A stretch of DNA of 64,000 nucleotides from Diplolepis rosae (Eukaryota > Arthropoda > Insecta > Hymenoptera > Diplolepididae): contig JAPYXD010000754.1 in NCBI GenBank assembly GCA_030998225.1, positions 1,488,001-1,552,000 on the forward strand, read 5' to 3'. A program made the translations under genes and the position numbers. Below, piece by piece: positions 43,201 through 53,700 of the stretch (the stretch's first letter is position 1; the number at the start of each line of letters is the position of its first letter). Under the pieces are notes generated by a model. The model was not told the origin of the DNA. It ran no database searches and saw only the letters and a list, made by a program, of their open reading frames with translations.

Positions 43201-43786
43201 GCTATTCCCTCTCCGTATGCCTCATTTGACGATTATTGACGATAACCGTCATTTAGGTAGGCAGAGCGTTAAACAATTGTAGTTAAATACTCTGCAATTA
43301 TTTTTAATAGAAAAATAAGCTCTTTACCAATCGGTTACTGTAATCGCAGTATAAAAACTGTTTTGACTCTTAAAAGCGTGAGCGTTAGTAGAATTAAGTG
43401 GATTTAATTTCGTCGCAACCTGACCCTGACTCTTGATAATAATACTGTCGCCCCATTTCTGTCCAATTTAGTTTGAGCTCATGCACCGATTATTAACAGC
43501 CTTGAAACGAGTTATGGAACCACCAAAGCCTAAAAAAAGGCAACTAATGTGGAGATCAGTGCCTAAAAAACCAAAACCGAAAGCTGTTGTCAAGTCGCTA
43601 CCACCCACGGATAAAGAGCTGCAGTATTTGCAATTTTTCACCAATTACTGCCCACAAGATGATCATAAGGTATTCCTCTCTCAAATCCCTGAGGATTTTG
43701 ATCTCCTTCTCAAAAACGGATCATCTGAAAACGCGGATAAGGCTAAAGGATACAAAAATGAAGAAAAGTGTCCTTATCTCAGTTGA
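31222..43786 (+). CDS. CFAP100: CFAP100 (CCDC37)-like cilia and flagella associated protein
   Basis: Seven exons: 31222-31352, 31629-31833, 32002-32235, 34749-35118, 37640-37869, 41956-42279, 43472-43786; 602 residues, against 611 recalled for human CFAP100. Residues 113-390 are acidic/basic coiled coil of the DUF4200 type, with the diagnostic ELYFEDPFELIQVF and LQNLNAMIHLESLAG blocks. Residues 391-530 contain the NDANLDTFSMMQSIEKMYED block and the EKK...KALKR segment, then a basic tail with QLMWRSVPKK, all in the order I know from CFAP100. In Chlamydomonas the orthologue MIA1 works with CFAP73/MIA2 to control inner dynein arms on the axoneme. In an insect this means sperm tails and sensory cilia. 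The third intron seems to use a GC donor (AAG|GCAGGT at 32236); a GT donor four bases later would break the frame. Introns 3 to 6 are full of transposons. A duplicated acceptor lies 303 bp before exon 5. Confidence 0.85.
32727..34418. repeat. 131-bp satellite array, split by a mariner
   Basis: The word GGGCCTGTTTTAC recurs at 32799, 32930, 33061, 33192, 33323 and 33454, exactly 131 bp apart each time. Middle units are nearly identical. Each unit contains ctgtcggtaaattac, ccacagtcggaataagg, cccaacgttatacaaacg and cgactaccgaggctgaatag. The array is cut at 33497 by a mariner and resumes at 34346 with cattcgactaccgaggctg, then ends in family B sequence at about 34420. Upstream, 32560-32740 is a related but non-tandem lead-in. 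It lies in CFAP100 intron 3. Confidence 0.9.
33497..34345 (-). mobile_element. Mariner element with internally deleted transposase
   Basis: Inverted ends CCAGGTCTAGAAGTATGAAA and complement are flanked by TA on each side (33495-33496, 34346-34347). On the minus strand, 33576-33944 encodes the C-terminal half of a mariner transposase with the HDNAPSH and [13 protein letters not shown] catalytic-core motifs. A separate frame at about 33960-34160 gives the N-terminal helix-turn-helix part. The central part including the first catalytic aspartate is missing and the frames do not join, so it is dead. It sits inside the 131-bp satellite and its removal restores the monomer exactly. Confidence 0.9.
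34430..34700. repeat. Family B MITE fragment in CFAP100 intron 3
   Basis: The text around gaaaattttcagttgtatgt, cagttacccaaaacg, acaagtttcagaat and acgtgtttcgggaaatt matches parts of the family B element and its copies at 40600-41830 and 60744-61200. Ends are incomplete. It lies just upstream of exon 4 and ends about 50 bp before its acceptor. Confidence 0.55.
35441..37180. mobile_element. TTAA-flanked element (GGGGTTTCAT ends) carrying a nested element
   Basis: TTAA at 35437-35440 and 37181-37184 borders inverted ends GGGGTTTCAT and ATGAAACCCC. The body matches 26690-27110 in reverse. Without the inner insertion it is about 800 bp. It has no transposase. It lies in CFAP100 intron 4. Confidence 0.75.
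35860..36792. mobile_element. 933-bp element with ACAGAGAGAAAT ends and GTAC duplication
   Basis: Perfect 12-bp inverted ends ACAGAGAGAAAT / ATTTCTCTCTGT are flanked by GTAC on both sides (35856-35859 and 36793-36796). The uninterrupted relative near 26800 has a single GTAC at this place, which confirms the insertion. The interior repeats ctggttacagtaacc-like words in both orientations. No convincing ORF. A 4-bp duplication with short ends does not fit mariner, hAT or piggyBac, so I leave the superfamily open. Confidence 0.8.
37220..37660 (+). repeat. 303-bp rearrangement duplicating the exon 5 acceptor
   Basis: Bases 37220-37357 are repeated at 37523-37660, offset 303 bp, apparently without change. 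The unit contains the intron end, the acceptor and the first bases of CFAP100 exon 5. Between the copies lies 37357-37512, a copy of 35932-36087 from inside the 933-bp element, at a constant offset of 1425 bp. The left copy has lost the rest of the exon. Confidence 0.85.
37979..38507. mobile_element. 529-bp fold-back MITE with TA duplication
   Basis: Long inverted arms: ggcggacctactccagtgaa on the left and ttcactggactgggtccgtc on the right, running on for about 130 bp through gctgaccttgtaataa. TA is present on both sides (37977-37978, 38508-38509). The loop holds accgtcaggattgac-like unique sequence. It lies at the start of CFAP100 intron 5. Confidence 0.75.
38812..39556. mobile_element. 745-bp TTAA element (GGACGTTCTCTTG family)
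   Basis: Inverted ends GGACGTTCTCTTG and CAAGAGAACGTCC are flanked by TTAA (38808-38811 and 39557-39560). The interior is more GC-rich in places (39125-39180) and has no ORF. It abuts the next TTAA element. Confidence 0.8.
39561..40265. mobile_element. 705-bp TTAA element (GGGTCACAACTAG family)
   Basis: Starts GGGTCACAACTAGTTTGA and ends TCAAACTAGTTGTGCCCC, an inverted repeat of 18 bp with one or two mismatches. TTAA at 39557-39560 is shared with the left neighbour and another TTAA is at 40266-40269. The right half contains gagaaaaacgcgtttaaag and taatctgcta, words shared with the GGGGTTTCAT element, so the two families are related inside despite different ends. Confidence 0.8.
40600..41830. 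repeat. Family B MITE split by a transposon
   Basis: The left part 40600-40722 and right part 41502-41810 carry family B words (gctgaacattccgacacttg, cagttgcatgtagctgaaaa) and the right part ends tttttaacagtg. The DNA transposon at 40725-41500 lies between them. Confidence 0.6.
40725..41500 (-). mobile_element. Tc1/mariner-type transposon with deleted transposase
   Basis: The minus strand 41047-41388 encodes the N-terminal DNA-binding half of a transposase (starts MERLTPQQCLQIVQLYYENG). A second frame at 40863-41100 gives the catalytic end with WFQQDGATCHTA and DWPPRSCDITPLDF motifs. The middle including the first catalytic aspartate is missing and the frame is broken. TA stands at both edges (40723-40724, 41501-41502). 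The inverted ends are poorly matched. It is dead and lies in CFAP100 intron 5. Confidence 0.8.
42480..42717. mobile_element. Pogo/Tigger-type MITE, 238 bp, TA duplication
   Basis: Ends CAGTAAAACCTCATTTATCG and the complement CGATAAATAAGGTTTTACTG, with TA at 42478-42479 and 42718-42719. CAGT(A/C)AAACC-type ends followed by a repeated ctcatttatcgg word are typical of pogo-like elements. No transposase is left. It lies in CFAP100 intron 6. Confidence 0.8.
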
Positions 43787-44705
43787 TATTTTAATATGCA
43801 GTCTTTATTAACTTGAAATCAAATTTCAATATGACAAACTTGTCCGAATAACGTGACAATTGAGAGATTATGCTAATACTCTATAAATTATAATCTTGTA
43901 GATCAGACCAGGGCTTACGCATAATAGAATTAAAAAAATTCATCAATAAATGATTTTTCAGTTTTTACGTTTTCAACTTCAGTAAAACGTTTTATTTTTT
44001 ATTTATAATTATACGTTACATAAAGATCTAATTTTTTGAAATCACAGAATTAATCAAATTGAAATTAAAAAGTCAAATGAACTAAAAAATTCTCATATTA
44101 AAATTTTTTGAATATTGAAAACTGGTAAAATTTCATTATATAGATTGACGATCAATGCATAGATTATTAAGAATTTATAAAATATTTATAAATTATAAGT
44201 AGGAGAATTGAAAATTTTGAATAATAATGAATTATTATTGGTTCGAAATTTGTTACAATCAATTATTCTTTTTCATGAGATCCCAAGTCCCGAATTTCTA
44301 AACCTTTCCCCCATGTTTACAATAAAATCTAAATTTTTAGCTAAAATCAGATTTGAAAATTGCGAAATTTTCATTTTTTAGAAAATTTTACGTATATGAT
44401 ATAAGTGATATTTTGACAGAACTGTTACCTAAAAATTATTTAAAAACAGTTTATACATCCATTACAGATTACAGAGAACATCTAAGTGCCTATACTTGTA
44501 TTTTTAATTACGTATGTTTTAATTATATTCGCATATGTATAATTGTATAATTTATATTGTAGTAAAGTTTGATTTCGCTGCAAAAAATTCTTACCATTAC
44601 AAGTTTTTCCCTAAATCGAAACGTAGTTTAGAAAAATTGTTAACTTGGGTTTCTCTATGTATATCGGTACAGCAATAATTCGTATAATGCCATGTGAAAT
44701 TTATT
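43787..44705. other. Tail-to-tail intergenic DNA
   Basis: CFAP100 and the pseudo-protease gene converge here. A polyadenylation hexamer AATAAA lies at 43945-43950 for CFAP100. Otherwise plain AT-rich DNA with no repeat copy that I recognise. Confidence 0.5.
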
Positions 44706-47700
44706 TTACCAGATTAAGGACCATTTGTCCTTATTCGAAGGTGTCCTTATTGCCTCCGGCAACATTAAGAAAGGTTTATAAGGTGTTGCAAGCGTGCATT
44801 TAAGATATACATCTGTATCATTTTCATAGGTTCGATGGCCAGATATGAATCCCACCAAAAGTTTGTTGGCGAATACAGGATTACCTTCTCCTCGCTGAAA
44901 GAAATCATATTCATTATCATTATATTCATAGTCCGAAAATTTCGAAGTTATACTTACTTCAGGATTGATAATTCCTGGAGAAGAAGTTCCTTGACCACCA
45001 GAAGAAATTTTTCCAACACCAGAATTTCTTTTAAGTACATTATAATAAGTCATTGGTAATATTAAACATATATTATGACGCTTTCTTGCTTTTATAACTT
45101 CTTCATTCGTTCCTTCTTCATGATCGAAGCACTTTTCGATAGACGTCGTTGTAACACACAACTTATCTATTTCGTTCTCTACGTCCCAAACTATCATTGT
45201 AAAGGTTATATCATTAGGAATTGGACCTTCTGACATTACCTTCAGTGGTGTCAAGGGACGTAATTTTTTATCCTCATCAACATTCATCTAAAAAAAGGAA
45301 TAATTTTAATAATCAAAACCTTTTGATAAAAAGTTTTGTTACTTACTTCACATAATGCAATATTGCCTCCACTAGTCTTATAGTCTTTAGGATAATATAC
45401 TCGTTCAACTTTATAAAGTGCTTCCGACAAATACATATTAAATCTCAATTTACCAAAAAGATATAACTCCCACAAGCGTTCTCGAACTCTGTTTTATATA
45501 AATTTTAAATATTTTATATCTGTCCTTCTTACATGGCATACAATAACGTAATGAGAAATACATGGAAAAAATAAATTTTACAGAACTGTTTTAAAGTCTT
45601 GGATATAAGCTATTACTGAACAAAATTTTGTGCATACTCTAAAACTTTCTTTGAAAATTGCACAACTTTCTGTAATTGTTTCAAAATAATAATGTTTTAT
45701 GTAATTTATAAAACTTATTTTTTTCGTGCATTGCTCCCAAATGAAAGATGTAGAAATTTTCAGGAAAAATCATAGAGAATATTGTATGATAATTAATTTA
45801 ATTTTGGAAAATTTCAGTTGAAAATTATATGTGGAAATCCTTTAAGTTAATCATTAACAGTTATGCTAATTTCATACAATACCTTTCACGCAAAAAAAAA
45901 AAACAAGTTGCTGTAGTTGAGAAAAATTGGTCTGTAAGCATGGCTCCACTGCAGTAATGTATGGTACTTTCATTTGTTCTTAACATTCCATAGTGATTAA
46001 TATCAGGATCATCGTACATGGGTGGCAACATTTTCGCTTCCATAATTAGAGATGACGAATTAGAGTCTTTTAAAAAGATAAAGATATAACTAATTTTACA
46101 AACGGTGGAACAAAATGTTTATGTTTATCATTAAATACACGGAGAAACTTTTTATATCAATTTTTACTATAGTATTTTTCAATTTAGGGAAAAACGTATC
46201 ACTTTGAGAATTTTTGTCAATAAAAATACTAAAGTTTAGAAGAATGATATGAAACTTCAGTATAAACTATAGTAAAATTTGCTATGAACTATGCTGAAGT
46301 TTCATAACATTATTAGAAAGTTTAGTAGTTTTACTGACAAAAATTCTCAAAGCGATACGTTTTTCCCTAAAGTGAAAAATACTATAGTAAAAATTGATAT
46401 AAAAAGTTTCTCCGTGTAAACTTTTCTTTATTGCTGGCATATAGATAAAGCAATACGGGGTGTGTATCGTTAAGGTTAGTTTTCACAGCAAGCAGTGGAT
46501 TGGTTGTCGCCCCAACCACAGTGTTACATATACGTCAAAGGTGAGGGTTAAGGGAACGCTCAGGCCTTGCAATAAGCGAGTCTTGACTGTAGCTCGACCT
46601 TCGCCTTGCTATAGTTGCAAGAAAACTCATCCTATTTCAGCAAGAGTTTTCTTCCAAGCAAGTAAACACGTGACATCCCGGTTGTTAGAGAGCTTATGCT
46701 GAAATAGAATAAGCAACCATAGTAAGGCGGATTTCGAGTTATTTTTGCAAGACACAACTGCTCTAAAAGCATGAAACTTAGTACTTGTTTATCATGAAAT
46801 CTCTGCTTAAAATGTATGAATTTTTCACCAAGATAGCAAGAACAACCGTGTAGGTTGGGAATTTATACAGTCAAGACTCGTTTATTGCAAGACAAAAAGG
46901 GGTTCCCACCACCGCAACTATCGGCAAGGTTGGTTTTCAGGGCAAGCAGTGGATTAGTTGTCGCCCCAACCAGTGTTACATATTCGGCAAAAGTGGGGGC
47001 TAGGGGAACGCCCAGGTCTTGCAATAGATAAGTCTCGCGCCTTGCAACGAAAGAGTCTTGACTGTAACTCGAAATCCGCCTTGCTATGATTGCAAGTAAC
47101 TCATCCTATTTCAGGATGAGTTCTCTTACAACCGAGATGTTAGGCCACGCCTACTTTCGAACGTAGCAGCTCACGTGTTATCTCGATTGAAAGAGAACTC
47201 TTGCTGAAATAGAATGAGTTTTCTTGCAACCATAGCAAGGCGAAAGTCGAGGTATTTTCGCAAGGAACATTGCTCTGACAGTATATGACACTAGCAATAA
47301 TGGCATGCACTTGATTCGCTAAAAATGCATAAGTTGATGCCAATATTGGTAGAAGCTCATACGAGGTATGTTAAAAAAATACGGTGAATTTTCATTTTTT
47401 CAAAAAATATTAATTTATTCATGAATTTCTATGTTGTCCCCTTCAAAGTAATCCCCCTCAGATATAATACACTTGTGCCAGCGCTTTTTCCAGTCCTCGA
47501 AGCACTTCTGATATGCACTTTTTGGTACGCCCTTAAGCTCTCTCAGCGATTCGGTTTTTATCTCCTCAATCGTGGCAAAACGCCGTCCTTTCATGGGTTT
47601 CTTCAATCTTGGGAACAGGAAAAAGTCACAGGGGGCTAAATCTGGTGAATACGGTGTCTGAGGCATGATTACGGTGTTGTTTTTGGCCAAAAAATTACGA

Positions 47701-50700
47701 ACAAGAAATAACGAGTGAGCATGTGCGTTATCGCAACCTTGGAACGAACTTCGCTGCTACACGCTTCAGATCCAAGATATCCGAAAAAATTGCAATGCAT
47801 GAGCCAACCGATGTGCCGACATGCTCAGCAACTTCTCTAATAGTGATTCGACGATTCTCCATAACAATTTTCTTCACTGCTTCAGTGTTTTCATTGGTTG
47901 TTGACGTGCTGGGCCGTCCAGGGCGAGCCTCGTCATTCACCTCTTCTCGACCTTCTGTGACGAGCTTGCATCACTTATAAACACTTTTTTGACTTACGGT
48001 ACACTCACCGTATGCCACTTTCAACATTTCAAGTGTTTTTGAACACTTAATTCCATTTTTTACACTAAATTTGATGCATATTCTTGGATCCATTTTTCCC
48101 GACAGCAGAAAATCGCCAACACACGCAGAATACTTCTTACCTTTATGCCTCTCACAAACAAACAAAAAATACTATATTGCTGAAACTGTGAGCATACATT
48201 CGAGACAAGTGTGCCAACATAGGAAACAAAAAAATCGTATTCCAGTGAGGGCGTTCTGCATCGACCGGAACAAATGGTAGTCAGAAGGGGCAAGGTCTGG
48301 GCTATAAGGCGGGTGGGGTAAAACTTCCCATCCACTGTTTTCCAAATGGTTCTTAACCGGAATAGCAATATGGGGCCGAGCGTTGTCATGATAACACAGC
48401 ACACCCTTCTGATCCCACCAAATACAGAGCATTACCTTCGCGCCATGGATATTCGGCTTTGCCGTTGATTTGGCTGGTTAGTCGCGTTTCACATATGATT
48501 TTTTGCGCTTGGGGTTGTCGTAATGGATCCATTTTTCATCATCAGTGACAATCCGATGCAAAAATGACTTCTTTTTGTTGACTTTTCTTTTTCTTTCTGC
48601 GAGCTCTTCTTGTGTTTGGCAACAATCTTTATCGAGTAATGCTTCCAGTTCTTCATCTTCAAATTTTTTATGCTGCCCAGGACATTCTTCGTCTTCCAAG
48701 CCAAAATCACTACTTTTAAATCGTGCAAACCACTTTTGGCACGTTCGCTCAGCTAGAGCATGTTCACCATAAATTTCCACCAAAATACGATGACTTTCGC
48801 CAGCAGTTTTCTTCATATTAATGTAAAGAAGAAGAACTCTCCGCAAAATAGTATATTACGTGCCTAGGCGCACAATGAGGGTTATTGCGTGGCGAGAATC
48901 AATGCTCGCAGGAGATCGAAGCCAAGGCGTATTCGAGGCGTAGGTGAGGCGTAGTCGAGGTGTAGCCGATGCGTAGTCGAGGCGTAGCCGAAACGTAGCT
49001 GAGGCAAAGCCGATACGAAGCCGAGGCGCGATCAGTCCTGCGAGCATTGTCGCGAGTCTCATAATTTCCCGAATTGTGTGCATTGGCACGTATTCTATTT
49101 TATGTGACTTCGGTGCGTATACGAGTTTTTATGCGTACACTCGAATCTAATCTAGTATTGTTGTTGTTTGCGGCGCTAGTCATTACACTTGATATGTCAC
49201 GACTAGTCCCGGCCATTTTGATTTTATCGATCTTGTGTAGTAGTAATGGATTTTGATAGACGCATGCGCAGTTCAATTTTTACATTTCACTCCTCTGTAG
49301 AGCAATATACTACATTGCGCTACTGTTAACTGTAGCGAAAAAACGAGTTTGCGCGCCGGTGGCACATAAACACTTTTTCAGGCACAAAGTTCGACATATT
49401 TGAGTGAAAAAAAATTATTGTTGTTTACGCTTCAAATGAATGACATATACTGTAAAAGACGCACATCGTCTTCTTCATTTATGCCCACTAGAGTGCGCAT
49501 ACGTTGGCTTTATACTGACTCCAGCAGTCTTGTATATTTCGCCATGATCTGGTGTAGAGTGATTCCATCCTTTTTCAATAATGAACGACCTGTAACATAT
49601 CAATTGACTCGCCCAGCCGGGCTTTAGTGGTGGCCCAACATAGAATTCATCAGAGCCATCCGACGTAAGCTCAAAACCCTAAAAGAAGATAATAGATGAC
49701 TCTTCAGATCATGTTCAGATCATGTTCAGATAATTCAAGAAATAATGAAATCGGAATAAACTTTGAGGTTAAATAAAATTATTCAAGTAATTATTATCAA
49801 GTAATTATTCGAATCGTATTGATAATCTTGCTTTTTCTGATTACAGTTTCCTGATGAGTGCATCCTCACATACATGCGGAGTTTTAATTGTGTATCGCAA
49901 AGTGCTGTCAGGCTAAACACAAATAGAGATGATCACCCAAGCTTCCCAAAATTACAAATATATACATTGAAATAATAATACTCCACGTATGTAAGGATGC
50001 ACTAATCAGAAAACTACAACCACAAAAAGCAAGTTTATCAATGCGATTCGAATACTTACTTAATAATAATTACTTAAATAGTTTTATTAAACCTCGAAGT
50101 TTATTCCTATCCGTTAGCATCTTAGCACATCTTAGTGACCATTGGTGATGCAACTTCGGTGCGGTGGTCAGCGGGGTGAGGTTTAAGAAATGATACGTGC
50201 CGCGCAGGTGCGACAGAATAGATAGGAGTTGATAGGTGGGTTCGCGTCGGTCAAATTATTGAAATAAACCGGGAGATATGAATGTTTTTAAATAAAGAAA
50301 ACTATCGGCTCGTTCAAAATTGACTTTAATCAATATTATTTATATTCAATAAACATCGGCTAAGTCCGGATTGACAAAGTTACGTCTGAGTTCAAGACGG
50401 CGAGATTATCAACTCTGACGAGTAAAATCAAGACTGAGATCAGGATTGAGATTATTCAACTCACACACGATTTACAAAACTACGCGCTCACATGTTCTCC
50501 CACTCATACCTTATTGAGGCTCGCTGGCCAGAAGGTTTCAGATTCGAAAAAGGGTAGACTCGCTCCCTGTACTCATGTATACTAATATGTTCTAGGAAAA
50601 ATACTTAATGCTTCATATCTCACCCTTTATTCGAAACTCGCGTTTCGTATTTAATGTCACCTAAACATTTAGGTCTATGTGTCGCCGCTATCAGCCCTAG

Positions 50701-53700
50701 TGTGACAGATCTGTAAACTATTCGGATAAATTATGGATAATGATTTCATTTCTTAGCGCTTTTTATTACATGCCGCTTATTTCGAACCTAATATCCGGAC
50801 TTGCCTCTAATGTAAACTTAGAACTATTGCACAAAATATTTATAATAGACTTACAAAGGTCCTTATACTCTAACGTGCGCATGCAGGGTTCTCTGAAGCC
50901 CTCTCATCGCACCGACTCCTTTTAACTATAAACTAAATATTTAAAAAACGTGAGAAAACTCAGTTTAACTTTCAAGAGTTAGTAACTCTATCTCTAATTT
51001 AATTACTTTTATAATCTTTCTTTAGATAGCTGATCCAGGACAAAACGTGAATTGAAAACTATTCTATATCTTGCACCAGAAGTCCAACAATAAATCTTTA
51101 TTAGTATTAAAATATTAATTAAATGAATAAAATGATTAAAGATAGGAGTAACTAAATTTATAATTTCCCGCAAACTTAACTCGAGAGGTGTTGCCATCTT
51201 GCGTAGATACGAGCGAATTAGCGTCGCTCGTTACAGAAATTATACTTCGGCGCCATCTGGCGTAAGCTCAAAACAGGATCAAAGTATAGTGGCCGCTATC
51301 GCCTATGCTCGCGAACACGGCCTGCGCTGCGCTCCGACATTGCGTCGGTGCACGGCTGGAGGGCGCGGGAGCCCGAGGGCGTTGCTATGCCCCGCACCGC
51401 GCAGTCCCACATAAGCGGCAAATTCAAAATATATTAATTTGGAAATTCTAAATTTTTAGATTGGCTTTCTTCAGGGAAAAGACGCACAATGACAGTAGCT
51501 TTCCAACGCATATTCGGAATATTGGAGCTATGAAATAATAATCAAGTTACGCCATCTCTTAGCAAACCGCACGAATTAAGTTATATATCCAATACATAGC
51601 CCGAGAAATTTGAAAATTCACCTTATTTTTTTAACAGACCTCGTATACCAGTTTCGCATATTAAGTTCGGTGCTTTAATAGGAAGAGCTCAGCTTACTAC
51701 ATATAATAGTTAGATTTTTTTCTGTGTGTACAACCGAATGGCTAAAATTCCAGAACTATTTCTATTCTCATAAGAATAATAATAAGAATAAACATAATAT
51801 TCGTCAGTGGTTTTTGAAACGTTATACTTTTTATGTTCTCATCATATGAGAAGATATGTCTGTTTGTAGTAGTTAGGTCGTATACTCGATAACTCTCGAT
51901 CGAATTATCTGATTAAATTGAGCTTTGGCATACTTTATCGGAGCCTAAAAAGCAATGACAACTCCGTTAACCAGCCACATCTGACCAAAATTGTTAAAAT
52001 AAGAGGATTTTTTGTATTTTTAAAAAAATCTAAAATTCCAATACCGGTTTTTGATAGTGCTCATAAATCTCTACTAATTATCCTAATACCGCTTTTTGAT
52101 TAAACTAAAATTAGGAAAGTTACAGTATGTTAAAACTTCAAAAAAGTCAATATCTAAATTCCATTTCCACGTTAAATTATGCGATACGAAAAAAAGTTAT
52201 TATGCAAAATTGTTAATTACAAAAAGATCTATAAATTTGAATCACTAAATTTTTTTAAAAGATGTCGGACGCCCGTGTAACTCAGTTTGTTAGAGCACTC
52301 GACAGGCGATCGAAATCATATAATTCCTTGAAGCTGATAGAGCCTTAAGTAAATTGAATTTCCTATTTCATTTGAAATCAAAAACAAATCTAGTGACTTT
52401 GAGAAAATGTAATTCACATCTGCAATATTATAAAACTGACATGAGCTTCAGTATCAAATTGCAAGAAATAAACTTAAATATATGCCAAGAATATAAGCGG
52501 GCAGATTTTTTTAATCAAGTTTATTTTGAATACATATAGCTCTGAAATAATTAAATTTATCTAAAACAAAAACATTCATAAATGCATGGAATTTTCAGGA
52601 TTATTTACCTGATGCAAATTTGATAAACATTGATGTCTCATGATTTTTTATATTATTTAAATTTGAGAAATCTTTTTCGATATATTATTTTTTTAAACTC
52701 AAAAACAGTGCGAGTACTTAGCTGTACTCATAACTTTATTTGTTAGACAAATTTAAGCACCACAGATGTTTTCGATCAGATTCGGGTGGATTTCGTAAAT
52801 ACACGTGTGTCATGTTGGCATATTAACTCTTATCTCCGTTTTTTTAGAGCAGGTTGAATCAGTTCATAAGCAAGAAGATATTCCTTCTTGTAAGTGCCCA
52901 TTATATGTATGTTTATAATTCCTATCTTTAAATCTTTAAATACCTTTTTTCTTCTTCAAAATAAATAAATAAAAACGTGGAAAGTAAAAAAGTAAACTAT
53001 TTTTCATAATTATACGGGAATATAAGTTTATGATGGTAGTTTTCTTGAATGAAATACTGCTAAAACATTATATTTATTACTTATTATTACTATTTATTTT
53101 TTACAAACGAACTAATATATTCTTTCAAATACAATGAGAAGAGCATCTAAAACATATATTATGTGTGTCGCTGTCCCTCAATTGATTCTAATTTTAAATT
53201 GTTTTATAAAAATTGCACATATTGTTCGAATCATCGATATTTGTACGAGATCAGTCAGGATGAATGAATAGATCAATAAAAATGAAATAAATAATAAAAA
53301 TCAAATAAATGAAAGAGATACATATATATATAAAGTGCTGGTAGATCTACCTGGTATCTTACTGTAAGATATAAGATGGGAATTTGCCATCTTCTGTCTT
53401 GAAATAAGATGTTTCACGAAGTATCTTATTCAAAATTAAGACGACTTACGTATTTTGATACGAATAAAGATGTAATTTCCGTCTTACAAAATAAGATACT
53501 TGATTGAGTTAGATAATGTGTTTTAGTTTAAGATGTTTAGAATGTCATAAGATGGTTCTGGCATAAGATGTTTCTGAATTGTAAGATATAGCAGGTCAAT
53601 AAGTTAGCAAAAACTAAGACGCGTAAAGTGTCAAAGAAGTACTGGTCGAAAGATAGAATCTAGCTCTCATAGGGTTATAGTTACTGTTCATAACCTCAAG

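Larger units (their letters stand above)
47362..51643 (-). mobile_element. Mariner relic with later insertions between its ends
   Basis: The left end CGAGGTATGTTAAAAAAATA and the inverted right end (ttatttttttaacagacctcg, two mismatches) lie 4.2 kb apart, each bordered by TA (47360-47361, 51644-51645). On the minus strand, 47728-48093 encodes the N-terminal half (starts [18 protein letters not shown], then [13 protein letters not shown] and [13 protein letters not shown]). The C-terminal third at 47415-47690 has [13 protein letters not shown] and ends with a [14 protein letters not shown] block. The middle is deleted. The 3.2 kb between about 48230 and 51470 consists of other insertions. Confidence 0.75.

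Noticed and set aside
49074..49256. 60-codon frame in the dispersed repeat
   Set aside because: The reverse copy at 61205-61545 does not preserve it.
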